This document shows, piece after piece, positions 50,466-61,100 of a DNA stretch of 64,000 nucleotides (its first letter is position 1; each line of letters begins with the position of its first letter). The notes under the pieces are model-generated. The model worked only from the letters and a program-made list of their open reading frames with translations, searched no databases and was not told the origin of the DNA. The position numbers and the translations under genes are program-made. Origin of the DNA: DMER64 sp041654355 (GTDB taxonomy: Bacteria > Bacteroidota > Bacteroidia > Bacteroidales > UBA932); the NCBI GenBank assembly GCA_041654355.1, contig JBAZDQ010000006.1, positions 1 to 64,000 of the forward strand, read 5' to 3'.

Positions 50466-51681
50466 CATACGTTTGCTGGTCCCGGCATCAATACTGCTGC
50501 TTATAACAGCCCTTCAACCGGTGGCGGGTCAAACACGTCTAAAACTATCGAAAACCGACACACTTTCCCATCCGATCATAAACTTACTCAAAGAATCTGC
50601 TTCCCAGGTGTTTCATGATCCTTTACCTCCGCGTTTTGTGATGATTGACAGTACCGGGAATTATTTATTTGGAATGGGAGGGTATGTTTCCTGTTACGCT
50701 TATTACGACGGTACCGGCTTCCTTTCCAGGGATATGATCACCGCTTTGATCCCCATTGACCATTCTTCCTTGCGAAGTGGGCGTTTCAGCCTGGATGCCA
50801 GTAATTCCCGGATTTTCTTTCAGCTGATTGGAGATACTCGTTTGGGGAAAGTTCAGGCTTATATTGAAGGAGGTTTTTCAGCCCAGGGAAATACTTTTTC
50901 TATGAAACATGCCTACTTGTCCGTAAAACATTTTTTGATAGGACAGACCTGGAGCAATATCATGGATCTGAAAGCTTCCCCGGCTACTGTCGACGGAGAA
51001 GGCCCATCCGGACTGAACGGTCTTCGACAGCCACAAATAAGGTATGGTTGGATGTGGACCAACGGGTTCAGGTTTTTTGCATCCCTTGAGGATCCGGAAA
51101 TTACCATGCTGGATGTACCTGAAAATATGGTTTTGGATGATGTGCAAATCATGGGACAACGTTTTCCCGATCTGATACTTTCAGCGGGTTATGACAGGCC
51201 TAAATGGCATATGCAATTGGCCGGAGTTCTACGTTTCATGGAGAATCAAAGGGGGTACGGACTTGCCCTGTCAGGCCATATTGACCTTACCCGCAGTGAT
51301 GTTCTTATGTTCCAGGCAACCGGGGGAGCCGGTATAGGGCATTATATCCAGGACCTGGGCGGTCTGGGATACGATGTTTATATTAATAGTCAGGGCAATT
51401 TTGATAAAATTCGCGCCTTAGGGTATTATGCTGCCTGGGAACACCACTGGAATGAAAAATGTTTTACAGGACTGGTCTATTCGGCTGTTCATGTAGACCC
51501 TTATGAAAATGCACCGGATTATTTTTACCGGAAGACCAATTATGCTGCCATAAATACTTTCTGGACGGTTTACCAGTACGGGATGCTGGGAATTGAAGCC
51601 ATATACGGTGACCGGAAAGATCATGATGGCAGGAAAGGATGCACATGGCGACTGAATTGTATGTTACGTTATAATTTTTGA
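50452..51681 (+). CDS. DcaP-like outer-membrane porin
   Basis: A 409-residue exported protein: signal peptide (about 1-26, ending PVAGQ), then a beta-barrel. Block GQTWSNIMDLKASPATVDGE followed by the RQPQIRYGW strand resembles DcaP-type trimeric channels, which take up dicarboxylates or small peptides in Acinetobacter; the substrate here is unknown. The C-terminus LNCMLRYNF ends in phenylalanine, as outer-membrane barrels do. I start it at ATG 50452, because an upstream codon at 50389 would bury the signal peptide. Its stop and the next gene's start overlap (TGATG), placing it in one transcript with xseAB and glgB. Confidence 0.78.
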   Translation: MKRNNIRLLVPASILLLITALQPVAGQTRLKLSKTDTLSHPIINLLKESASQVFHDPLPPRFVMIDSTGNYLFGMGGYVSCYAYYDGTGFLSRDMITALIPIDHSSLRSGRFSLDASNSRIFFQLIGDTRLGKVQAYIEGGFSAQGNTFSMKHAYLSVKHFLIGQTWSNIMDLKASPATVDGEGPSGLNGLRQPQIRYGWMWTNGFRFFASLEDPEITMLDVPENMVLDDVQIMGQRFPDLILSAGYDRPKWHMQLAGVLRFMENQRGYGLALSGHIDLTRSDVLMFQATGGAGIGHYIQDLGGLGYDVYINSQGNFDKIRALGYYAAWEHHWNEKCFTGLVYSAVHVDPYENAPDYFYRKTNYAAINTFWTVYQYGMLGIEAIYGDRKDHDGRKGCTWRLNCMLRYNF

Positions 51682-53666
51682 TGATGGAAAATCTGGAAAT
51701 ATGGGAACAGGACACGTACCTGAAACCTTTTAAACCTGTTATTTGGCGCCGGCATCAAATGCGTCTGCAAAAAGCCCTGGAGTTACAAGGCTCACAGGAG
51801 CGGTTCTGCGATATTTTTAACAATCACCTCTATTACGGGCTTCACAAAACACGCGGCAAATGGATTTGCCGGGAATGGGCTCCCAACGCCGGGGCAATAT
51901 ACCTGGTAGGAGAATGTAACGGGTGGAAAAAGGATCCGGCTTATGCCTTCAGACCGGTTGGCATGGGAAACTGGGAACTTGAACTGCCAAAGGAAATGTT
52001 GCAACATGGTCAATTGTATAAATGGCTCATTGAATGGCCCGGCGGGTCGGGAGAAAGACTCCCGGCTTATACCCGTCGGTGTGTCCAGGATCCTGAAACC
52101 AAGATCTTCAGTGCCCAGGTATGGTATCCCTCCGTTCCTTATAAATGGAAACATGAAAATCCGCCCCGGGTAAATAATCCCCTTATATACGAGGCCCACA
52201 TTGGCATGAGTGGTGAAGAACCCTCGGTTGCGGACTTTGACTGGTTCCGGAAAAAAGTCTTGCCACGTATTGCAAGGCTGGGATACAACACCCTGCAGCT
52301 TATGGCCATTCAGGAACATCCCTATTACGGCTCTTTCGGATACCAGGTTTCCAACTTTTTTGCGGTCAGTTCCCGGTTTGGCACCCCGGAGGGTTTAAAA
52401 AAACTAATAGACGAAGCTCACGCCTTGGGCATTGCTGTCATACTGGACCTTGTACATTCGCATGCCGTTAAAAATGAAGTTGAAGGGCTCAGCCGGTTTG
52501 ACGGTACATACGATCTGTACTTTCATGCCGGTCCGCGCGGAGAACACACGTTGTGGTCTTCCCGCTGTTTTGATTACGGAAAAGGAGCAGTCATGCATTT
52601 TCTGCTTTCAAATGTAAAATACTGGCTGAAAGAATACCACCTGGACGGGTTCCGCTTTGACGGCGTTACCTCAATGATGTATTACGACCACGGTCTGGGA
52701 AGGGCTTTTACCGAATACGGACACTACTTTGACGGGAGCCAGGACGAAGATGCTATAACCTACCTGGGTCTGGCCAACAAGCTTATACACGACTGCAACC
52801 CCAATGCCATTACCGTAGCAGAAGATGTTAGCGGTATGCCTACCCTGGCTTATCCGTTCGAAAAAGGAGGCATCGGATTTGACTTTCGCATGAGCATGGG
52901 GGTTGCCGATAACTGGATCAAATGGATCAAGGAAGTCAAAGACGAAGACTGGCATGTTGGAGACATATTTTACGAACTGACCAACAAACGCAGGGACGAA
53001 CACACCATTTCCTATGCCGAATGTCACGACCAAGCTTTGGTAGGTGACAAAACTGTAATATTCAGGCTAATAGACAAGGAGATGTATACTTCTATGAGCA
53101 AAGACATTCAATCTCTGGTTGTAGACAGGGGAATGGCACTGCACAAGATTATCCGCCTGCTTTCCATGGCTACGGCTGGGGACGGATACCTCAATTTTAT
53201 GGGTAACGAATTCGGACATCCGGAATGGATAGATTTTCCGAGGGAAGGTAACGGGTGGAGCTATCATTATGCCCGCAGGCAATGGTCTCTTGCCGACAAC
53301 GGATCGTTACGCTATGGACAGCTTGAGCTTTTTGATCGTGATATGATCACCCTGGCCGGGGCACAAAATTTGTATAGTAATCCCCCGCATCCTGTAGTTC
53401 AGGATATCGGATCACAGGTTCTGGCTTTTGAACGGGGAAGGTTGCTCTTTGTTTTTAATCTGAGTCCTGCAAAGTCTTACAAGGATTACGGCATGGAAGT
53501 GGATCCCGGTTCATATCGCTGCATTCTGGATACCGATGATCCGTTATACGGCGGCTTTGGAAGGAACGACAAAGAAACGGTTCATTTTACACTTCCCCGG
53601 GGAGGTACCAATGACCTTTTGCTGTACCTGCCGGCACGCAGTGCAATGGTATTTAATAGAGAATAA
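51681..53666 (+). CDS. glgB: 1,4-alpha-glucan branching enzyme, GH13_8 (eukaryote-type)
   Basis: Introduces alpha-1,6 branches into glycogen. The 661-residue protein has an N-terminal CBM48-like domain (VGECNGWKKDPAYAF) and the GH13 barrel with HPYYGSFGYQVSNFFAVSSR, LDLVHSHA, GFRFDGVTSMMY (nucleophile D327), AEDVSG (acid/base E381) and ECHDQA (D450), then an all-beta C-terminal domain. The wording of these motifs is that of animal, yeast and plant enzymes and not the E. coli type. ATGs at 51681 and 51684 are both possible. Confidence 0.93.
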   Translation: MMENLEIWEQDTYLKPFKPVIWRRHQMRLQKALELQGSQERFCDIFNNHLYYGLHKTRGKWICREWAPNAGAIYLVGECNGWKKDPAYAFRPVGMGNWELELPKEMLQHGQLYKWLIEWPGGSGERLPAYTRRCVQDPETKIFSAQVWYPSVPYKWKHENPPRVNNPLIYEAHIGMSGEEPSVADFDWFRKKVLPRIARLGYNTLQLMAIQEHPYYGSFGYQVSNFFAVSSRFGTPEGLKKLIDEAHALGIAVILDLVHSHAVKNEVEGLSRFDGTYDLYFHAGPRGEHTLWSSRCFDYGKGAVMHFLLSNVKYWLKEYHLDGFRFDGVTSMMYYDHGLGRAFTEYGHYFDGSQDEDAITYLGLANKLIHDCNPNAITVAEDVSGMPTLAYPFEKGGIGFDFRMSMGVADNWIKWIKEVKDEDWHVGDIFYELTNKRRDEHTISYAECHDQALVGDKTVIFRLIDKEMYTSMSKDIQSLVVDRGMALHKIIRLLSMATAGDGYLNFMGNEFGHPEWIDFPREGNGWSYHYARRQWSLADNGSLRYGQLELFDRDMITLAGAQNLYSNPPHPVVQDIGSQVLAFERGRLLFVFNLSPAKSYKDYGMEVDPGSYRCILDTDDPLYGGFGRNDKETVHFTLPRGGTNDLLLYLPARSAMVFNRE

Positions 53667-53673
53667 ATTAGTA

Positions 53674-53693
53674 TATTGCAAGCTTATGCAATA
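53674..53693. repeat. Inverted repeat in front of the debranching enzyme gene
   Basis: TATTGCA and TGCAATA, 7 bp each, are separated by six bases (AGCTTA). It lies in the only gap of more than 6 nt inside the glycogen cluster, 11 nt before the ATG at 53705. It could be an operator or a leader hairpin; there is no T-tract, so a terminator is unlikely. Confidence 0.4.
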
Positions 53694-53704
53694 ACAAAAA
53701 AACT

Positions 53705-55618
53705 ATGGCATATTTACAGTTCAACAAACACGAATTGGGAAATCTGGAATACTCCCTGCCCCGGGAGATTCTGGCAACAAACCGCGCCGGAGGATACCTC
53801 AATACCACGCTGGTGGGATGTAATACCCGGAAATATCACGGATTGTTTGTCGTCCCCGTAGACGAACTGGGAGGCGGCAGTTATATTCTCTTGTCTACTC
53901 TGGATGAAACGCTCATTCAGCACAACCAGGCTTTTAACCTGGGCATTCACCGCTATCCCGGGATATACGAACCGCGCGGACATAAGTACATTGTTGATTT
54001 TGAGATAGATAAAAGCATAATTCTGACTTACCGGATCGGGGGTATGATCTTTCGCAAAGAAATTGTTTTTCTGCATAACAAGGAACAATTGCTCATCCGG
54101 TATACTCTCCTGGATGCACATTCACCGACAACCTTAAGGCTAAAGCCTTTTTTGGCCTTTCGCAGTATCCACGAATTAACACATGCCAATCTGGCAGCAG
54201 ATATCTTTCACACAAATGTGGAAAAAGGAGTGGGGTACCGTTTGTACGAAGGATTTCCCCGTCTGTATATGCAGTTGAATGTCCAAAATGAATTTATAAG
54301 GTATCCAGACTGGTATAAAAACATTGAATACCTGCAGGAAAGTACCCGTGGTTATGAATATCACGAAGACCTTTTTGTTCCCGGGTATTTTGAATGTCCC
54401 ATACGCAAAGGGCAAAGCATAGTATTTTCTGCTTCGCTTGTTCCGGCCAATCCTTCCCGGCTGAAAACCATATTTGCCAACGAACTGGAAAAAAGGCCTT
54501 CCCGGGATTCCTTTAAAAATTGCCTGAAATTGTCTGCTTCTCAGTTCCTGATAAACAGAAACGGAAAAACCCAGGTGATAGCAGGCTATCCCTGGCTCGG
54601 CATATGCCCCCGGGACACAGCCATAGCCCTGCCGGGGCTGACACTTACCGCAGAAAGCGCGGATTACAGTATGTTTACATCGGCTCTGGACACCCTGATA
54701 GCTGACAAAAACAACCTTTACTTGTCTGCCGATGCCCCTTTATGGGTGTTCTGGTCTTTACAGCAATACCTGCATGCTACAGGCGACAAGCAGTCTCTGT
54801 GGCGTTTATACGGGACCTTTCTGAAAGAAGTGTTGCGAAACTATAAAAACGGTACACAAATAGTACAAATGCATCCCAACGGATTGATCTGGGCAGAAAA
54901 AGAAGGGACCTCGCTTACCTGGATGAATGCCGAAATTGATGGCAAACCGGTGACACCCAGGGCAGGTTACGTCGTGGAAGTATCTGCCCTGTGGTACAAT
55001 GCTGTTTGTTTCGCTTTGGAACTTGCACGGGACAACGGAGATAAGAAGTTTGAAAAAGAATTCAGGGACATACCCGAATTGATCAAAGAAAACTTTTTAC
55101 CCACATTCTGGTGTGAATCACTTTCTCAGCTGGCAGACTACGTTGACCGGGAAGGCCAGAACAATTATACAAGGCCCAACCAGTTGTTTGCCTGTTCCTT
55201 ACCGTACACACCGCTGAATGACGAAAAAATAAATACCGTATTGGCGATTTGCTCCAAAGAGTTGCTTACAACTCGCGGTCTGAGGACATTGTCTCCCAAG
55301 AATCCATTATTTGAAGGTCATTACGAAGGTAACGCGCAAAAAAGGAATACCGCTTACCAGCAGGGATCCGTATTTCCGTGGTTGCTAGGGCATTACATAG
55401 ATGCTCAATTCCGCATTCACGGAAAATCCTTTTCCTCATGTGCACAGGATATCATTCGTGTTTTTGAAGAAGACATTGCCGAGCATGGGGTGGGATCCAT
55501 TGCCGAGTTGTACGACGGAAATCCGCCTCACCGCCCACACGGATGCATATCCAATGTCCGCAGTGTTTCCGAATTGTTGCGAATTATCAAACTCATAGAA
55601 AAACACAGAAAACTATGA
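53705..55618 (+). CDS. Glycogen debranching enzyme (amylo-alpha-1,6-glucosidase type)
   Basis: Removes alpha-1,6 branches during glycogen breakdown. The 637-residue protein has an N-terminal beta-sandwich domain typical of bacterial GDE (REILATNRAGGYLNTTLVGCNTRKYHGLF) and a C-terminal (alpha/alpha)6 barrel with GYPWLGICPRDTAIALPGL, LSADAPLWVFWSL, WMNAEIDGKPVTPRAGYVVE and AYQQGSVFPWLLGHYIDA, containing the acidic residues of GH133. It corresponds to the glucosidase half of the eukaryotic debranching enzyme; no GH13 transferase half is present. Its stop overlaps the next start (ATGA). Confidence 0.92.
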   Translation: MAYLQFNKHELGNLEYSLPREILATNRAGGYLNTTLVGCNTRKYHGLFVVPVDELGGGSYILLSTLDETLIQHNQAFNLGIHRYPGIYEPRGHKYIVDFEIDKSIILTYRIGGMIFRKEIVFLHNKEQLLIRYTLLDAHSPTTLRLKPFLAFRSIHELTHANLAADIFHTNVEKGVGYRLYEGFPRLYMQLNVQNEFIRYPDWYKNIEYLQESTRGYEYHEDLFVPGYFECPIRKGQSIVFSASLVPANPSRLKTIFANELEKRPSRDSFKNCLKLSASQFLINRNGKTQVIAGYPWLGICPRDTAIALPGLTLTAESADYSMFTSALDTLIADKNNLYLSADAPLWVFWSLQQYLHATGDKQSLWRLYGTFLKEVLRNYKNGTQIVQMHPNGLIWAEKEGTSLTWMNAEIDGKPVTPRAGYVVEVSALWYNAVCFALELARDNGDKKFEKEFRDIPELIKENFLPTFWCESLSQLADYVDREGQNNYTRPNQLFACSLPYTPLNDEKINTVLAICSKELLTTRGLRTLSPKNPLFEGHYEGNAQKRNTAYQQGSVFPWLLGHYIDAQFRIHGKSFSSCAQDIIRVFEEDIAEHGVGSIAELYDGNPPHRPHGCISNVRSVSELLRIIKLIEKHRKL

Positions 55619-56913
55619 AAGTATTAATGTTCGGATGGGAGTTCCCGCCCCATATAGCCGGCGGACTGGGAACTGCCTGTGACGGTCTTACCCGGGGTCT
55701 GGCGAAGCAGCAAGTTGAAGTGCTCTTTGTGATGCCCTCTGCCTCCGGAGATGAGGATCAGACAGCCGTACGCATCATAAATGCCAGTGATGTAGCTGCC
55801 TTTCACACAAAACAGGAAGCCCGCCGGATCTTTGACAAAGTACAATTCCTGAAAGTTACATCCAACCTGATTCCATACCTGGGACCCGATGAATTTGAGG
55901 AAAAAGTTGATTTGGAACGGGAAAAAGAATGGAAAGAATTCAGGATATCATTTGGACAAAAGTATCAGTTCTCAGGCAAATACGGGAAAAACCTGATGGA
56001 AGAAGTCATGCGTTATTCCCTGGTAGCAGCGGCAATAGCCCGTCAAAATCAATTTGATGTGATCCATGCCCATGACTGGCTTACCTATATGGCCGGAATA
56101 GCCGCCAAACGTGTATCGGGAAAACCATTGGTCATACACGTGCATGCCACGGAATTTGACCGCTCCGGAGAGAACATCAATACACAGGTATACGACCTGG
56201 AAAAAAGGGGTATGGAAGCCGCAGACAAAGTGATCGCCGTAAGCCATCTGACCCGCAACACAATCATCAACCGTTACCATATTGATCCGGGAAAAGTTAT
56301 AACCGTTCACAATGCCGTAGACTTCAGTTCACGCGAACACCGCGAGATTACCCGCGGTGTTCCGGAAAAAATTGTCACATTCCTGGGAAGGATCACTTTC
56401 CAGAAAGGCCCTGAATATTTTATAGAAGCGGCCTACAAGGTCCTTCAAAAAACCAAAAATGTCCGTTTTGTCATGGCAGGCAGCGGAGACATGTTCAACC
56501 GTGCTGTCCGGCGTGTGGCCAAACTGGGCATTTCCCCGAACTTTCATTTTACCGGTTTTTTAAAAGGAGAAGACGTAAAAAATATGTTTGCTTATTCGGA
56601 TGTCTACGTTATGCCTTCGGTATCTGAACCGTTTGGAATTTCGCCTCTGGAAGCAATGAGGGCTAACGTTCCGACTATCATATCAAAACAATCGGGCGTA
56701 GCCGAGGTGCTGCACCATGCCATAAAAGTAGATTTTTGGGATGTCAATGCCCTTGCCGATGCCATATACGGCCTTTTGACCTATCCTGCTTTATCAGCCA
56801 TGACTGTACGGTGCGGGCTGGAAGAGGTAAACGCTCTGAAGTGGGACAATGCCGCACTCAAAGTCAGGGATATCTACGAATCTGTGACCCGGGAAAAATC
56901 AAAAATCCAATAA
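55615..56913 (+). CDS. Glycosyltransferase, GT4 family, in glycogen cluster
   Basis: A 432-residue GT-B glycosyltransferase. N-terminal lobe begins with FGWEFPPHIAGGLGTACDGL, similar to glycogen/starch synthases; HAHDWLTYMAG lies in the middle; the C-terminal lobe has FLGRITFQKGPEYFIEAA and VMPSVSEPFGISPLEAM, with the E-x7-E sugar-nucleotide motif. GT4 glucan synthases use ADP- or UDP-glucose. Whether this enzyme elongates glycogen, makes a primer or acts on another glucan cannot be settled, so no symbol is given. Start ATG 55615, overlapping the debranching gene stop. Confidence 0.85.
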   Translation: MKVLMFGWEFPPHIAGGLGTACDGLTRGLAKQQVEVLFVMPSASGDEDQTAVRIINASDVAAFHTKQEARRIFDKVQFLKVTSNLIPYLGPDEFEEKVDLEREKEWKEFRISFGQKYQFSGKYGKNLMEEVMRYSLVAAAIARQNQFDVIHAHDWLTYMAGIAAKRVSGKPLVIHVHATEFDRSGENINTQVYDLEKRGMEAADKVIAVSHLTRNTIINRYHIDPGKVITVHNAVDFSSREHREITRGVPEKIVTFLGRITFQKGPEYFIEAAYKVLQKTKNVRFVMAGSGDMFNRAVRRVAKLGISPNFHFTGFLKGEDVKNMFAYSDVYVMPSVSEPFGISPLEAMRANVPTIISKQSGVAEVLHHAIKVDFWDVNALADAIYGLLTYPALSAMTVRCGLEEVNALKWDNAALKVRDIYESVTREKSKIQ

Positions 56914-56914
56914 T

Positions 56915-58108
56915 ATGAAAAAGACACTCTGTTTGTACTTTCAGGTGCATCAACCTTACAGGTTACGTCAATACCGGTTCTTTGACATAGGAAAAAACCA
57001 CGATTATTTTGATGAATTTGCCAACAAGACCATCATGTCACGGGTGGCTGACCGGTGCTACATACCCGCCAACCGGTTGATGCTGGAACTGATCAAAAAA
57101 TACGACGGTGCCTTCCGGATAGCCTTTTCCGTGAGCGGGATAGCCTTGGAACAAATGGAGCAATTTGCTCCGCAGGCCCTGGACTCTTTCAGGGAATTGG
57201 CAGATACCGGGTGTGTGGAATTTCTTGCCGAGACGTATTCCCATTCTCTTTCCTCGTTAATCTCACCTAAAAAATTCAAGGATCAGACGACGATGCACGT
57301 CAAGGCAGTGGAAAAATATTTTGGACAAAAACCGACTGCTTTCAGGAATACCGAGCTGATCTACTCGGACACCATTGGTGAAATGGTATCGGGAATGGGT
57401 TTCAGTACCATGTTGACAGAAGGTGCGCGACACATAATGGGCTGGAAAAGCCCGAATTACCTTTATGTAAATGCTCTGAACCCCAAATTGAAATTGCTTC
57501 TGAGAAATTTCAGGCTAAGTGACGACATCGCTTTTCGTTTCTCCGACAGGAACTGGGGAGACTGGCCTCTCACGGCAGAAAAATACGCTTCCTGGGTAGC
57601 AGGGGCACTTGAAAAAGATGATATCCTGAACATATTTATGGATTACGAAAGTTTTGGGGAACACCAAAAGGTTTCCTCCGGAATATTTGACTTCCTGAAG
57701 GCGTTACCCGGCATGGTTCTTAATCATTCGGGGATTGAGATGCTTACTCCCACACAAGCGGCTGAAAAACATCAGCCTATTGCACCTTTAAACGTTCCCT
57801 ACGCCATATCCTGGGCAGATGAAGAAAGAGATATCAGTGCCTGGCTGGGGAATGAATTGCAAAAGGAAGCGTTTGTAAATCTGTATAAAATAGAAAACCA
57901 GGTCAGGGAAAGCAACGATGCCCGTATGCAACGTGATTTTCGCAGGCTGCAGGCTAGTGACCATTTTTATTATATGTGTACCAAATTCTTTTCGGACGGG
58001 GACGTACATAAATATTTCAATCCCTACGATACCCCTTACGAGGCCTTTATTAATTATATGAACGTGCTGAGCGATATTACGCTACGCACCACTAAAAAGA
58101 AAGTATGA
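56915..58108 (+). CDS. GH57 alpha-amylase-type glycoside hydrolase
   Basis: A 397-residue cytoplasmic family GH57 enzyme, without signal peptide. Motifs: CLYFQVHQPYRLRQYRF (family motif 1, HQP), GCVEFLAETYSHSLSS with the predicted nucleophile E106, and IFMDYESFGEHQ with acid/base D243. GH57 members include amylase, 4-alpha-glucanotransferase and branching enzyme; the short length without C-terminal domain fits the intracellular amylases found in Bacteroidales glycogen clusters. It overlaps the following gene by 4 nt. Confidence 0.9.
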   Translation: MKKTLCLYFQVHQPYRLRQYRFFDIGKNHDYFDEFANKTIMSRVADRCYIPANRLMLELIKKYDGAFRIAFSVSGIALEQMEQFAPQALDSFRELADTGCVEFLAETYSHSLSSLISPKKFKDQTTMHVKAVEKYFGQKPTAFRNTELIYSDTIGEMVSGMGFSTMLTEGARHIMGWKSPNYLYVNALNPKLKLLLRNFRLSDDIAFRFSDRNWGDWPLTAEKYASWVAGALEKDDILNIFMDYESFGEHQKVSSGIFDFLKALPGMVLNHSGIEMLTPTQAAEKHQPIAPLNVPYAISWADEERDISAWLGNELQKEAFVNLYKIENQVRESNDARMQRDFRRLQASDHFYYMCTKFFSDGDVHKYFNPYDTPYEAFINYMNVLSDITLRTTKKKV

Positions 58109-61100
58109 AGAGTGAATTGAATCTTAGTCCCGATTATTTGTTTGAAGTGAGTTGGGAAGTCTGTAATAAGGTAGGAGGAATCCATACCGTAATTGCGACC
58201 AAGGCGTTGAATATGTCCAAAGAAATGGAAAACAGGCATATTCTGATAGGCCCTGATGTATGGAGAGAAACAAAACAGAATCCCGAGTTTCTGGAAGACC
58301 CCCGGCTGTTGCGCTCCTGGAGGGACCGTGCCGCGCAGGACGGACTGAGGATACGGGTAGGACGCTGGAATGTGCCGGGAAATCCCATAGCCGTGCTGGT
58401 GGATTTTTCATCCTATATATCAATAAAAGACGAAATATTTACTGATTTCTGGAAAAAATACAAACTTGATTCCATTAGCGGACAATGGGATTATATTGAA
58501 CCCGCCCTGTTCGGATATGCATCAGGGATCGTCATTGAGAGTTTTGTGCGCTTTAACCTGGCCCCTCATCACAAGAGTGTGGCCCAATTCCATGAATGGA
58601 TGACTGGCATGGGCCTGTTGTACCTGAAATCCGTAAAAATCCCGGTAGCCACCACTTTTACGACCCATGCCACGGTTGTGGGACGTTCCATTGCAGGAAA
58701 CATGCTTCCCCTGTACGATAATATGGAAATGTATAATCCTACTGAAAAAGCCCGTGAATACAATATTATAGCCAAACATTCCCTGGAAAAAACGGCTGCT
58801 TTCAATGCCGACGCCTTTACTACCGTAAGTGATATCACTGCCCGGGAGTGCAGTCATTTCCTGGAAAAGAAAGTGGACATTGTTACTCCCAACGGTTTTG
58901 AAAACAGCATAACGCCCAAAGAGGAGCAATTTGAAGAAACCCGTCAACAGGGAAGGCAAAAGTTATTGGAAATCGCCGCACGCATGCTTCACCGGGAAGT
59001 GGACCCGAATGCCTTTTTGGTAGGAATAAGCGGACGTTACGAATACAAAAATAAAGGAATAGACGTTTTCCTGGAAGCTATGGCCATGTTGGACAGGGAA
59101 AGGGGATCCTCCGATCGCGAGATCCTGGCCTTTCTTATGATTCCGGCGTATCATAAAGGACCCAGGAAAAACTACGATGACCTGTTCACTACTCATATTC
59201 TTAATGAACCTGAATACGATCCGGTCCTCAATGTATTGCGGGAGCAAAATTTGCAGAATTCGGAAAAGAACCATGTAAAAGTGTTTTTTATTCCCAGTTA
59301 CCTAAACGGGGATGACGGACTTATAAGCAAAACCTATTATGAATTGCTTATTGGTCTGGATCTTTCCATTTTTCCGTCTTATTACGAACCCTGGGGCTAT
59401 ACCCCGCTGGAAAGCCTTGCCTTCCATGTACCTACCGTTACTACTTCCTTGGCCGGATTCGGGCTGTGGGTTGATAAAATGTATAAGAAGGACCACCCGG
59501 CCATAGAGATCATTCACCGCAACGACAACAACCACGAATCCGTTGTAAAAGACGTGGCTGCCGTGGTAAGAAAAATGAGCCTTTTGACGTCCCGGGAAGC
59601 GAATAAGTTGAAAGAAAATGCCCGCGATGTTTCTACGATCGCCCTATGGGATAACCAATTGAAGTATTACAGGAAAGCTTATGCCATAGCCCTGGCAAAA
59701 ATAGTGGAAAACATGGGCGCTTTTCCCGTTAAAAGAGACGAGTGTTCCACTCTCCACAGGAATCTGCTCAGCTCCACACCCACCTGGTCTCCTGTTACCA
59801 TACAAAAACAGTTACCTCAAAGATTGCTTTTTCTGGAAGTATTGTCAAGAAATTTATGGTGGTCATGGAACCAGGATGCCCGAAAGATCTTTTCGGGCAT
59901 AGATCCGGATCTATGGCGCCAGGTGGAAAAAAATCCCATTGTATTGCTGGATAAAATACCCTATAAGAAATATAAAGTTCTGGAAAAAAGCAAGACGTTC
60001 CTGGAACAACTGGACAGCGTGGAAGCTCGTTTCCGGGAATACATGCACGCCCGTCAGGAAATGAAGGGCCCTCGTATTGCCTATTTTAGTATGGAATACG
60101 GTCTGGACTGGACCCTGAAGATCTATTCCGGAGGATTGGGGATCCTGGCAGGGGACTACCTGAAAGAATCTTCAGACAAGGGAGTTCCCATAACAGGTGT
60201 AGGATTGTTATACCGTTACGGTTATTTCCGTCAGTTCTTATCGGCGCATGGAGATCAGGTTAGCGACAGGGAGGTGATTGATTTCCAGAAAATACCTGTT
60301 ATGCCGGTCCGGGATAGCCAGGACAACTGGACTACCATAAGCATCGCATTCCCCGGAAGGAATGTGTATGCCAGAATATGGCGGGTTGATATTGGTAAAA
60401 CAGCTTTATACCTGCTGGATACCGATTTTGAAGACAACCTGCCCGAAGACCGTCCCATCACCCACCAACTCTATGGTGGAGACTGGGAAAACAGGCTTAA
60501 GCAGGAATTGCTCCTTGGAGTGGGAGGTATCAGGGCATTACGCGCCCTGGGTATAGATGCCGATATCTATCACTGCAACGAGGGACATGCAGCTTTCACC
60601 GGATTGGAACGTATAAGGGAATATGTGATAGAAGAAAACCTGTCTTTTGAAGAGGCCAGAGAAGTCGTAAGGGCATCATCACTATTTACAACACATACAC
60701 CGGTTCCTGCCGGACACGATGCTTTTACCGAAGATATGTTGCGTCCCTATTTTTCGCATTACCCGGACCGTCTTAAAACTTCCTGGGAAACCCTTATGGC
60801 ACTGGGTAAATCCGTTTTTTGCCAGGCAAATGAAAAATTTTCCATGAGTTTCCTGGCTGCGAACCTGTCCCAGGAGATCAACGGAGTAAGCAAGCTACAC
60901 GGACAGGTAAGCCGGGATATACTCAATCCCCTCTGGCCGGGATACCTGCCCCAGGAGTCGCACGTGGATTATGTTACCAACGGGGTGCATTACCATACCT
61001 GGACGGCCTCTGAATGGAAAAATGTACATGCGCGCGTTTTCGGTCCTGATTTTGGTACCCATCATTATGATAAAGAGTGTTTTAAAGCATTTTTAGACAT

